In this document: positions 8,718-17,694 of the stretch, piece after piece
Numbering within the stretch: position 1 is the stretch's first letter
Layout: every line of letters begins with the position of its first letter
DNA from: Methanobrevibacter sp.
Lineage (GTDB): Archaea > Methanobacteriota > Methanobacteria > Methanobacteriales > Methanobacteriaceae
Reading direction: 5' to 3'
Length of the DNA: 64,000 nt
Assembly (NCBI GenBank): GCA_022775905.1
Contig: JALFJX010000021.1
Coordinates: 45,229 to 109,228 of the forward strand
Translations under genes and position numbers: made by a program
The notes under the pieces: model-generated
What the model saw: only the letters and a program-made list of their open reading frames with translations
Told to the model about the DNA's origin: nothing
Database searches by the model: none

Positions 8718-9542
8718 ATGCAATCTATTATGGTGCTCGTTATTATTGGTCCGGTAACACATGATTTGGTTATTATTGGTGATGAAGAATCAGAAAAGAT
8801 AGGTGGGGCTACATATTTCCAATCTTTTGTATTTGAAAAATTTTACAAGGATTATTTGGCTATTGTAAATTGTTCTGATGTTAATTTAGTAAATGATTTT
8901 CCAAGTAAAGATAAAGTAAACGTAATTCTAAAAGAGGATACTCATTTTTTCATAAATTATTATCCTGATAAAGATGATATGGATTATAGGGAACAGTTAA
9001 GTAATTTTGCCAATATCCCAATTTATCCAAATGACTTAAAAGATGTTTTGCCTGATGAAATTGAAGGATTTGTTTTAAATCCACTTAATAAGTATGATTT
9101 TCCAATTGGAACAATTGAATATTTAAAAAGTTTCAATGTACCAATTTTTATTTCAGTTCAGGGATTTTTGAGAAGCCCTGGCAATGAAGTAAATGATAAT
9201 TATGAAATAGAATTAGGTAACTTTAATAAGTTAAATAGTATTTTAGAAGGTGTCTCTTCAATATTTTTAGATGAACATGAAGCAAACATGATAGGTTTGG
9301 ACTTTGATGTAGATGAGATGATTATAACTAATGGAAGTCATGGTTCTAGAATAATTACTAATAATGATGAGATTAAAATTAATGCCGTTAAATGTAATCA
9401 TATTGTAGATTCAACAGGTTGTGGGGATACTTATATGGCAGCATATATATCTAAAAGATTGAATAATTATTCAGATAGGCAATCTGGTGAATTCGCTTCT
9501 GAAATTGCAAGTAAAAAATTAACAAAATCTGGACATTATTAA
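8718..9542 (+). CDS. PfkB-family carbohydrate kinase
   Basis: The 274-residue protein carries the PfkB C-terminal signature DSTGCGDTYMAAYISKR, which holds the anion hole and catalytic aspartate. The N-terminal part is diverged, with IGGATYFQS in place of the usual substrate motif. The family phosphorylates sugars and nucleosides. It lies between pdxS and pdxT, 10 bases after the first and 3 before the second, so the three are probably one operon. A role in supplying ribose 5-phosphate or acting on a vitamer is a guess from context. ATG at 8730 is an alternative start. Confidence 0.75.
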   Translation: MQSIMVLVIIGPVTHDLVIIGDEESEKIGGATYFQSFVFEKFYKDYLAIVNCSDVNLVNDFPSKDKVNVILKEDTHFFINYYPDKDDMDYREQLSNFANIPIYPNDLKDVLPDEIEGFVLNPLNKYDFPIGTIEYLKSFNVPIFISVQGFLRSPGNEVNDNYEIELGNFNKLNSILEGVSSIFLDEHEANMIGLDFDVDEMIITNGSHGSRIITNNDEIKINAVKCNHIVDSTGCGDTYMAAYISKRLNNYSDRQSGEFASEIASKKLTKSGHY

Positions 9543-9557
9543 AATATGGGTGTTATG

Positions 9558-10142
9558 ATGGTAAAAATAGGAATATTGAATCTGCAAGGAGCCGTTAGTG
9601 AACATTATGACATAACACAAAAAGCAGTAAAAAACATGGGAGTTGATGTTGAAGTTGAATCAGTACGCTATGCTGAAGATGTTGAAACATGTGATGGTTT
9701 GATTATATCAGGTGGGGAGAGTACTGTAATTGGTAAATTGATACATCAGAGAGGAATTGACGAAGTTATCAAGAATAATGATATTGCAGTATTTGGAACT
9801 TGTGCAGGTATGGTTTTGCTTGGTAAAAAAACAGACTTTGATCAACCTCTAATTGGTTTAATGGATATTTCTGTTAAAAGGAATACTTATGGTAGACAAA
9901 AAGATTCATTTGAAAGTCCAATAGAAATTTTTGGTAAAGAATATTTGGGTGTATTTATTAGAGCTCCTGCACTTGATGATTATGACCACTCAAAAGAGGA
10001 TATCAAAGTTTTATCTGTTTTAGATGATGAAATTATAGCTATTCAACAAGGACCTCATTTAGCTATTTCATTCCATCCTGAACTTACTGAGGATACTTTA
10101 GTTCATGAGTATTTTATTCGTGGAGTTATAGGCAGAAACTAA
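9558..10142 (+). CDS. pdxT: pyridoxal 5'-phosphate synthase, glutaminase subunit PdxT
   Basis: PdxT hydrolyses glutamine and channels ammonia to PdxS. The class I glutaminase triad is visible: Cys82 in FGTCAGM, and His and Glu in SFHPEL near the C-terminus. GILNLQGAVSEH and ISGGEST are family motifs. I start at the ATG at 9558, since family members begin MxKIGIL; ATGs at 9546 and 9555 are in frame. Length 194 is normal. Pairing with pdxS in the same operon supports the call. Confidence 0.94.
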   Translation: MVKIGILNLQGAVSEHYDITQKAVKNMGVDVEVESVRYAEDVETCDGLIISGGESTVIGKLIHQRGIDEVIKNNDIAVFGTCAGMVLLGKKTDFDQPLIGLMDISVKRNTYGRQKDSFESPIEIFGKEYLGVFIRAPALDDYDHSKEDIKVLSVLDDEIIAIQQGPHLAISFHPELTEDTLVHEYFIRGVIGRN

Positions 10143-10405
10143 ATATTTAAAAAATGAGATTTTTTAACATATTTTGTTTTTTAAATATTTTTTACAATTC
10201 TTTATTTTTGCTGTTTTGTTATTTGAGTTTTGCAGGATGGTTTTAACGTAATTAAAAACTTATTAATTTAAGTTTATTCGACTTATTTTACCTTATTTTA
10301 TCTTAAACTAATTTTTTTTAATATCATTTAGAAACTTTTATTAATTAATATTATTATAATTAAATAATGTATTTCTTAATTTTTTAAACACTACAAAGGG
10401 TCATC

Positions 10406-13400
10406 ATGTTAAACAAATCATCTAATATAATCGAGAAGGAATTCAAAAATTTACGTAAGGAGCTATTGGATTTAACTTTAAGAAATCAACTTCTTAACTT
10501 TAAATCAAGAGCTAAAACCATCACAATAGTAAATCAGACTCCTGTAAATCTTTTTCAGACATTAGTTTTACAAGATAGTAAAATGTATTTTGTAGCTAAT
10601 AAGAAAGATAAAAAGGAAGATAAATCCTCCGTATGGGATCATATTCCATTTGATTTTTCAAAGTTTTCAGAAGGGGATAAGAAATTAGCTACTGATCTGA
10701 CTCCAAAAGAGCTTCAAAAAAGATTATATTACATCAATAACCAAGCTAAGACAATGCTTCAAGAGCAAGGTTATAACATTTTATATTTGGCTATAGGTTT
10801 TCTAGAATGGACTGATAAAGCAAAGCCAAAACAAAGAAATAATGCTCCTTTAGTGTTAATTCCGGTTGCAATGGAAAGGAAAAAGGTTGGAGAATCATTC
10901 AATCTTGAATGGACTGGAGAGGATATTCAAACAAATATTTCACTTAAAGCTAAATTGTTGGAAGCAGGTATTGAGTTTCCTGATTTTGAATTTAAAAAAT
11001 ATGGTGAAGTAATTGATCATTATATTGCCAGTGTCCGTCGTGCAGTAAGCAGAATGGATGGTTGGAAAGTTAATAATAATGTAGCTTTAGGTTTCTTCAG
11101 TTTTACAAAATTTGTCATGTACAATGACTTGAATCCAGAAGCTTGGGAAGACAATGTGGATTTGACTAAAAATGAATTAATCCAAGCTATTTTTAATCCT
11201 GCTAAAAATGACCATGAAGAATTCAGAGAAGAGGATATTGACTCAAGACTTGAATATCAAAATATGTATCAGGTTTTGGATGCTGATTCATCTCAGATTG
11301 CTGCAATTCAGGATGTAAAAGCAGGTCGTAACCTTGTTGTTGAAGGACCTCCTGGAACTGGAAAATCACAGACAATCGTGAATTTAATTGCTGAATTGCT
11401 TGCAGAAGGTAAGTCAGTTTTATTTGTATCAGAAAAGATGGCGGCTCTTGATGTTGTAAAAGACAGATTAACTGCTGTTGGTCTTGGTAAATTTGTTCTA
11501 GAATTACATTCTCATAAAACAAGAAGGAAAAAATTCCTTAAGGATTTACAAAAGGCTACAAATGTAAGGTCTCAGGAACCATTAAACATTGATCAAACAA
11601 TTCGTAAATTGGAGACATTACGCCGTCAACTTGATGATTATTCACAAATTATTCATAAACCTGTATTTGCTGTTAATTTATCAGCATTTCAGTTATATGG
11701 TATGAAAGAATCTGCTGATGATCATTTTGCATCAAAAAATGTATTGATGCCATTAGTTAGGTTTAACAATCCTGAATCAGTCACTTTAAAAGATTTGGAT
11801 GATTTGAAAATATCTTTAGAAAACTTAGCTGAATTATATCAAACAATTTCTAAGGAAAATCCTTGGAGCAAATGCTCACCAAAAAGTTTGCTTCCTGCTG
11901 ACTTAAGGGAAATTGAAATGTTGATTGGGGATTCATTGTATTCTCTTGATAACTTCCTAGTTGAACGTGGAAGGGTTTATGATATTTATGGAATCAAAAA
12001 ACCAGATACATTGAATGAATTCCAAAATTCACTTTCAGCTTTTGAACTAATTAAATCTCAGAATGCAGAATTGATTGATGGAAGTATCTTGAAATCAGGA
12101 GCATGGAATAATAACAATGATGATGCATTTAAATTAATACGGGAGCTCCAAAGGTATCAAAATTATGCTGAAAATTTAAATAAATTTAACCAAAGTATTT
12201 TCCAAGTGGATATTGATAGGTTAATCTATGAGTTAAGAAACATTTCAAATAAGAAATTCAGATTCTTCAATAATAAACAGCACATTGAACTTGTTGAAAG
12301 ATATTATTCTGTTCCTGTTTCTGGAAGTGTCGATGATATCATAAGAGATTTGCAAGAAGCAAAATCCATAATTAAAATCAGAAAAAACATTGAAGCAAAT
12401 AATGCATTAGGCCAAAAATACTTTGGAGGATATTGGCATTTGAATGCAAATATTAATGACTTAAAAACTATTGCAAATTGGATGCATGAATTTACTGCAC
12501 TTGTACGTGAAGGAACATTCTCTGAAAATACAATAGAATTGATGAGTAAAGATTTATTTGATATTCAACCTGAAAGAGACCTTGCAGACTATATTGATGC
12601 TGGTGAAGAATTTGTCAGAGTATTGTCAAGACTCAAAGACAAATTAAATCCAAGAAGCAAATTAATCTTTAAAAGAGAAACTGGTGATGTTCCATTTGAA
12701 GCATGGAAAGAACAGTTGTATAATTGGAGGGGGCAGTTATCAAGCCTTCACTTATGGTCTCAATATTTAAATACCAAAAATTCTTTAAGGTCATCTGATG
12801 CTAAGATGTTTGTGGATTCAATCGAGAAAAGAAACATCAAAAAAGAAGATATTGAAGCATTAGTTGATGGAAACTTTGCAGATTCACTATTAAACATATT
12901 ATTTGTAGAAAATCATGAACTTGCAACATTTGTTGGTGAACTTCATGAAAATAGAATTCGTGAATTCAAAGATTTGGATAAACAAATCTTGGTATTGAAT
13001 CGTAAAAGGATTTATCAAAGATTAAACAGTAATATTCCAAAAATCTTTGGAGGAACTGAAAATCCACAAGCTAAGATTCTCGCTGGTGAATTCACAAGAA
13101 AAAGTGGACATATGCCAGTTAGAAAACTCCTGGAAAAAACTGGTGGGTTGATAAAACAAATTAAACCTTGTTTTATGATGTCTCCTTTATCTATTGCACA
13201 ATACTTAGATCCAACAAATGAAGAATTGCAATTTGATGTTGTTATTTTCGATGAAGCAAGTCAAGTAAAACCTGAAGATGCATTAGGTGCATTTATGAGA
13301 GGTAAAACTGCAGTTGTAATGGGAGATACTCAACAATTACCTCCAACTTCTTTCTTTGACCAAATGTCTGATGCAGAAAGTGATGAAGAGGAAGCAACAT

Positions 13401-16400
13401 CATTAGATATGGAAAGTATTTTACACTTATGTAAATTGTCATTCCCTGTTAAAATGCTTAAATGGCACTACCGTAGTCGCCATGAATCATTAATTACAGT
13501 TTCAAATAGGGAATTTTATGATAATGATTTGTTAGTTTATCCTTCACCTTCACATAATGACCCTGAACTTGGTTTGAAATTCCATTACAATCCAAATACG
13601 GCATATCACAGAGGATCATCTTCTGCAAACCCTCTTGAAGCTCAGGATGTTGTAGATGAAATTTTCCATCACTTTGAAAAATATGGTGATACAAAAAGTT
13701 TAGGTGTTGGAACATTTTCTGTTGCTCAAAAAAATGCAATTTTAGAAGCTTTAGAAGTAAGACGTAAAGAAAGGCCTGAATTTGAACCATTATTCTCAGA
13801 CAATAAAGAAGAAAGATTCTTTGTTAAAAACCTCGAAACAATCCAAGGTGATGAAAGAGATGTTATCTTAATCAGTGTAGGTTATGGTTATGATCAAGAC
13901 AGAAAAATGTCCCTCAACTTCGGTCCTTTAAACCAAAATGGTGGTGAAAGAAGGCTTAACGTATTAATTACTCGTGCAAGAGAAAAATGTGTTGTATTTT
14001 CAAACTTCAAAGCTTATGATATGAAGTTAACAGCAAATCCACCATATGGTGTAAAATCATTAAAAGAATTTTTAGAATATGCTGAAAACTTAACATTGGG
14101 AACAGACAATCAGAATGCATATACAAAAGAACCATTTGAAGATGCAATTGCTAGTTTCTTGGAAGAAAATGGTTATACAGTTGATAGACAAATTGGCTGT
14201 GCAGGATTCAGAGTAGACCTTGCAATAGTTGATGATGAAAATCCTGGAAAATATATTTTAGGAATCACAACGGATGGTAAAATGTATTCCTCAAGTAAAG
14301 TAGCTCGTGATAGAGATAGATTACGTGAACAATTATTGAATGGACTTGGTTGGAAGCTTTACCACTTATGGTCAACTGATTGGTATAGAAATAGGGATTT
14401 AGGGCGTAAAAAATTATTGGATTTCGTTCAAAAATCAATTCGTCAATCACGTGAAGAAGAAAAACGTAGATCTGAAGAGGAGAAAAAATTAGCTGAAAAA
14501 AGAAGATTGGAAGCTGAAAAAAAAGCTGAAGAATTGCGTATTGCACGTGAAAAAGAGGAAGCAGAAAGAAAAGCTCAAGAAGAACAGGAATCTCATGATG
14601 AAATCAATATTGAAAGTATAGGGCCTGCAGACTTCGTTGAAGTTGAAAAGGTTGATGATGGTGATTTTGATCCTAGTGGATTTAATGAAAGTGATAATGT
14701 TGATGATGCTGAATTCTTAGAAAAACCAATTGATGTAAGTTCAATTGATCCGGCTGAATTCTTTGAAGATGAACCTTCAAAAACTACTATTAATGAAGAT
14801 AATATTATAAAAAATACTCCTTCTGAGTTTGTTAGTGTTGAGTATTCTGATAGTGATGTTGATTTTGAGGATGTTTCTTCTGAGTTTGTTAGTGTTGAGT
14901 ATTCTGATAGTGATGTTGATTTTGAGGATGTTCCTTCTGAGTTTGTTAATGATGAAATGAGTGAAAACTCTCAAGATATTAAATCTGAGAATGAAACCCA
15001 ATCAAAAGATGTTGTTGAAGATGATATCAAATTTGAAGCGCAACATGATTCTGAAGATAACTCTGTTGCATTTGATGAGGTTAAATCTGAATTCAATGAT
15101 AATGCTGAATCTGTCAACAATGATATTGGATTTGAGAAGGATACTTCTCAAGATGAGTCTGCTCAAATGTTTGAAGATGAAGATTATTCTGATGAACCGG
15201 AAGGTATTTCTAAAATAATATCTGATAAATTTAAATCATTCTTGAAATCTAATGAAGAAGAAGTAGATGAAAATAATCATTCATTTTTCTCATCTCCTAA
15301 ATTTACAAAGGATTTGAGTAAAAATTCAGATAGTTCCAGTGAAAAACATGATGAAATAAATAATGAATTTGCATCAAAAGTTAATGATTATATTGATGAT
15401 GAAATCATAGAAGATACTCCAATTGATTTAGATTCAGGAGAAGATGCATCTTCAAGTTTCAAAACACCTAAATTTAGCAGTAAGGTCGATATTGATTCTG
15501 ATGATTATATCGTTGTTGATCATAGTAATGATGAAGTTTCTAAATCTACATCTACTAAACATAAAAATGTTAATGTAAAATCTGATGATCATAGTACTGT
15601 TCAGGATGAAGAAATCATGTCTTCTTATAGTGATGTTGAAGATGATGAGGTTATAATTGTGGATCATAGCAATGATGAAACTCCTGAAGAAGACTATTTT
15701 AAATATAATTTAGATGAAGAAATTGATAAGGATTATGAAAATAAACATTCTGAGGATAAAAAAACTGAAAATATGTCAAATGAAAATATGGATGATGATA
15801 AGGTTGATTTAGGTTCTGATGAGGATTATATCTATGTTGACCACAGTCATGATGATGAACGTGTATTGGATGAAGATGATGAGGTTAAATTTGATTTCAG
15901 GTCAGATGATGTTCAATATGAAACTGAATTTGATGTGAATGAAAAACCTCAAAGTCAAAAACATCATCACAGAAGAGGAATTAATTTAAGATCACGTATC
16001 TCTGATGTTGTCAATGGTGAATCTCATTTTGAACAAGAGGAAGTTGAAACAGTTAGGGGTGAAATAATTGATGAGGATGATTATCAATATAAACCAGCTC
16101 CAAGTGATGATTCAGTTGTTGAGGCTGAGATTGTTTATGATGATGAAGAATTGAATATATTTAATGATAATTTATCTAGTGATAATCTTGAAAAACCAAC
16201 TCCTAAACATGTTTATGATGATGACGAATGGAATATTTTCAATGATGATTTGTCTGATGAAACTCTTGAAAGGCCAACTCCTAAAGATGATTATGTAGAT
16301 GAACCGGAAGTAATCCTTGAAAAACCTAATCATAGAATGGATTACACTGAAGGAGAGGAATTGAATATTTTCACTGATGAATTGTCTGATTTGAATAAAG

Positions 16401-17686
16401 ATGAAATTAACAAAAAAGCTACAGATATTGTGGGTAGGGCAATGGAAGAATTCCTTGAAGATGTATTTGATAATGATGATGTTGAAAATAATGAAAAAAC
16501 AGAACCAGAAAATATAATCAAAGAAGAAATCCCTCAAAATGATGAAGTGATTATTGAAGATAAAGAAAGTGAAGAACCTAATGTGAAAGAGCCTTCCAAA
16601 AATATTGGGGATGGTGTTACTTATTACCAAGGGTCAAATGATGTAAAAAGTAAACTTAGAAAAAATAATTTCTACTATGAAGAGGAAAGGCCAAAATCTG
16701 TCAGAGAATCAATTAAAGGAATCAAAAAGGATATTACATATATTAATAAATCTTTAAAAGAAATTGAAAATCCTACTAAAATTGATTATGTTTCTGTTGT
16801 TGATAGGACTGAAGAATATGATCCTATGGATTATTTAAGTAGGCCGAGTGATGATGATTCAGATAAAATCATTGAAAAAGAGGAAGAATTAACATTTGCC
16901 GAACAAGAAGAGATTAGAATTGAAAAAGAAATGATGATGGATGCTCTTAAAAAAGAGATTTCAGAAGAAAAAGAAGTCATTGTTCCAGTTCATGAGCAAA
17001 AAAGAAGAGAAGATCTTAAAGATCAAGCATTAGAAGATATTATATTGAGTGCTAATGAAGATTATAAAGAAATTGAACGTCAAAGACGCAGAAAAGACAA
17101 TCAATTCAAATCCTTTGATGATAATAGACTTCCAGGTAAAAGAAAAATGGAAGATGAAATTGTTGATTATGTCCATATTGAAGATATTGGATTGCATTCA
17201 TCAGATGAATTATACAGACAATCCATAGATAAGGTTGCTAAGTCTATTAATGATATTGTAGATATTGAAGGTCCAATTCATGTTAAAGAAGTCATTAACA
17301 TTGTTAGGGATTCATGTAATATTAAAAGAGCAGGAGCTACCTTGAAAAAACGTGTTAATGAAGGAATAAGTGAAGCTGAAAACTCTGGATATATTATCAG
17401 GATTGGGGACTTTTTATATGATGCTTCAAATAATAATATTGTAATTAGAAAAAGGAATAAACCAAATATTGATTTGATTTCAGATGAGGAAATTGCTAAA
17501 AATATTGAAACCGTATTGCTTCATAAACAGGATGTTACAACAAAACAAGTTGCAAAAGAAACATCACGTAACTTTGGTTTTAGATCAACTTCTAAAAAGA
17601 CTGCAGCAAGAATCAACAGTGTTTTGGATTTAATGATTGCTAATAATAAAGTTAAACTCGATAATGATATTGTTGAACTTAAATAG
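10406..17686 (+). CDS. giant DUF4011 / superfamily 1 helicase / Vsr-like protein with acidic insert and DUF3320
   Basis: A 2426-residue protein. In order: DUF4011-like region from residue 12 (RKELLDLTLRNQLLNFKS); Walker A GPPGTGKS at 314-321; Walker B FDEAS at 948-952, then GDTQQLPP and a C-terminal helicase lobe ending TRAREKCVV; a Vsr/MTES_1575-like PD-(D/E)XK domain at about 1243-1330 (GFRVDLAIV, GITTDGKMYSSSKVARDRDR, WSTDWYRN); a charged coiled coil at 1350-1400; about 750 residues of acidic low-complexity sequence with internal repeats; and a DUF3320-like domain (GPIHVKEVINIVRD) plus a second winged-helix-like tail. Such helicase-nuclease fusions occur in genome defence and DNA repair settings. 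uvrC follows after 8 bases. The acidic insert and altered nuclease residues are unusual. Catalytic activity is not certain. Confidence 0.85.
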   Translation: MLNKSSNIIEKEFKNLRKELLDLTLRNQLLNFKSRAKTITIVNQTPVNLFQTLVLQDSKMYFVANKKDKKEDKSSVWDHIPFDFSKFSEGDKKLATDLTPKELQKRLYYINNQAKTMLQEQGYNILYLAIGFLEWTDKAKPKQRNNAPLVLIPVAMERKKVGESFNLEWTGEDIQTNISLKAKLLEAGIEFPDFEFKKYGEVIDHYIASVRRAVSRMDGWKVNNNVALGFFSFTKFVMYNDLNPEAWEDNVDLTKNELIQAIFNPAKNDHEEFREEDIDSRLEYQNMYQVLDADSSQIAAIQDVKAGRNLVVEGPPGTGKSQTIVNLIAELLAEGKSVLFVSEKMAALDVVKDRLTAVGLGKFVLELHSHKTRRKKFLKDLQKATNVRSQEPLNIDQTIRKLETLRRQLDDYSQIIHKPVFAVNLSAFQLYGMKESADDHFASKNVLMPLVRFNNPESVTLKDLDDLKISLENLAELYQTISKENPWSKCSPKSLLPADLREIEMLIGDSLYSLDNFLVERGRVYDIYGIKKPDTLNEFQNSLSAFELIKSQNAELIDGSILKSGAWNNNNDDAFKLIRELQRYQNYAENLNKFNQSIFQVDIDRLIYELRNISNKKFRFFNNKQHIELVERYYSVPVSGSVDDIIRDLQEAKSIIKIRKNIEANNALGQKYFGGYWHLNANINDLKTIANWMHEFTALVREGTFSENTIELMSKDLFDIQPERDLADYIDAGEEFVRVLSRLKDKLNPRSKLIFKRETGDVPFEAWKEQLYNWRGQLSSLHLWSQYLNTKNSLRSSDAKMFVDSIEKRNIKKEDIEALVDGNFADSLLNILFVENHELATFVGELHENRIREFKDLDKQILVLNRKRIYQRLNSNIPKIFGGTENPQAKILAGEFTRKSGHMPVRKLLEKTGGLIKQIKPCFMMSPLSIAQYLDPTNEELQFDVVIFDEASQVKPEDALGAFMRGKTAVVMGDTQQLPPTSFFDQMSDAESDEEEATSLDMESILHLCKLSFPVKMLKWHYRSRHESLITVSNREFYDNDLLVYPSPSHNDPELGLKFHYNPNTAYHRGSSSANPLEAQDVVDEIFHHFEKYGDTKSLGVGTFSVAQKNAILEALEVRRKERPEFEPLFSDNKEERFFVKNLETIQGDERDVILISVGYGYDQDRKMSLNFGPLNQNGGERRLNVLITRAREKCVVFSNFKAYDMKLTANPPYGVKSLKEFLEYAENLTLGTDNQNAYTKEPFEDAIASFLEENGYTVDRQIGCAGFRVDLAIVDDENPGKYILGITTDGKMYSSSKVARDRDRLREQLLNGLGWKLYHLWSTDWYRNRDLGRKKLLDFVQKSIRQSREEEKRRSEEEKKLAEKRRLEAEKKAEELRIAREKEEAERKAQEEQESHDEINIESIGPADFVEVEKVDDGDFDPSGFNESDNVDDAEFLEKPIDVSSIDPAEFFEDEPSKTTINEDNIIKNTPSEFVSVEYSDSDVDFEDVSSEFVSVEYSDSDVDFEDVPSEFVNDEMSENSQDIKSENETQSKDVVEDDIKFEAQHDSEDNSVAFDEVKSEFNDNAESVNNDIGFEKDTSQDESAQMFEDEDYSDEPEGISKIISDKFKSFLKSNEEEVDENNHSFFSSPKFTKDLSKNSDSSSEKHDEINNEFASKVNDYIDDEIIEDTPIDLDSGEDASSSFKTPKFSSKVDIDSDDYIVVDHSNDEVSKSTSTKHKNVNVKSDDHSTVQDEEIMSSYSDVEDDEVIIVDHSNDETPEEDYFKYNLDEEIDKDYENKHSEDKKTENMSNENMDDDKVDLGSDEDYIYVDHSHDDERVLDEDDEVKFDFRSDDVQYETEFDVNEKPQSQKHHHRRGINLRSRISDVVNGESHFEQEEVETVRGEIIDEDDYQYKPAPSDDSVVEAEIVYDDEELNIFNDNLSSDNLEKPTPKHVYDDDEWNIFNDDLSDETLERPTPKDDYVDEPEVILEKPNHRMDYTEGEELNIFTDELSDLNKDEINKKATDIVGRAMEEFLEDVFDNDDVENNEKTEPENIIKEEIPQNDEVIIEDKESEEPNVKEPSKNIGDGVTYYQGSNDVKSKLRKNNFYYEEERPKSVRESIKGIKKDITYINKSLKEIENPTKIDYVSVVDRTEEYDPMDYLSRPSDDDSDKIIEKEEELTFAEQEEIRIEKEMMMDALKKEISEEKEVIVPVHEQKRREDLKDQALEDIILSANEDYKEIERQRRRKDNQFKSFDDNRLPGKRKMEDEIVDYVHIEDIGLHSSDELYRQSIDKVAKSINDIVDIEGPIHVKEVINIVRDSCNIKRAGATLKKRVNEGISEAENSGYIIRIGDFLYDASNNNIVIRKRNKPNIDLISDEEIAKNIETVLLHKQDVTTKQVAKETSRNFGFRSTSKKTAARINSVLDLMIANNKVKLDNDIVELK
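14822..14948 (+). repeat. 57-base in-frame tandem repeat
   Basis: Two copies of a 57-base unit start at 14822 and 14879 and differ at one base; a third, partial copy starts at 14936. Each encodes 19 residues beginning SEFVSVEYSDSDVDFEDV. The near identity at synonymous sites indicates a recent duplication within the acidic insert of the giant helicase. Confidence 0.9.
15490..16400 (+). repeat. diverged acidic repeat modules in the giant helicase
   Basis: Two further sets of protein-level repeats are visible. A VDHSNDE-type module occurs three times (about 15500, 15650 and 15830). A module of the form NIFNDxLSDxxLExPTPK occurs at about 16150, 16230 and 16360. They are less alike at the DNA level than the 57-base unit, so they are older expansions. 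Confidence 0.7.
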
Positions 17687-17694
17687 GTTAATTC

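Noticed and set aside
14777..15001. Minus-strand frame with repeated KINITIRILNT
   Set aside because: It is the antisense of the 57-base tandem repeat in the giant helicase and has no start signal.
10406..17686. Calling the giant helicase a named antiphage system
   Set aside because: The domain order is suggestive, but no partner defence genes adjoin it, its nuclease residues are altered, and uvrC is the neighbour.
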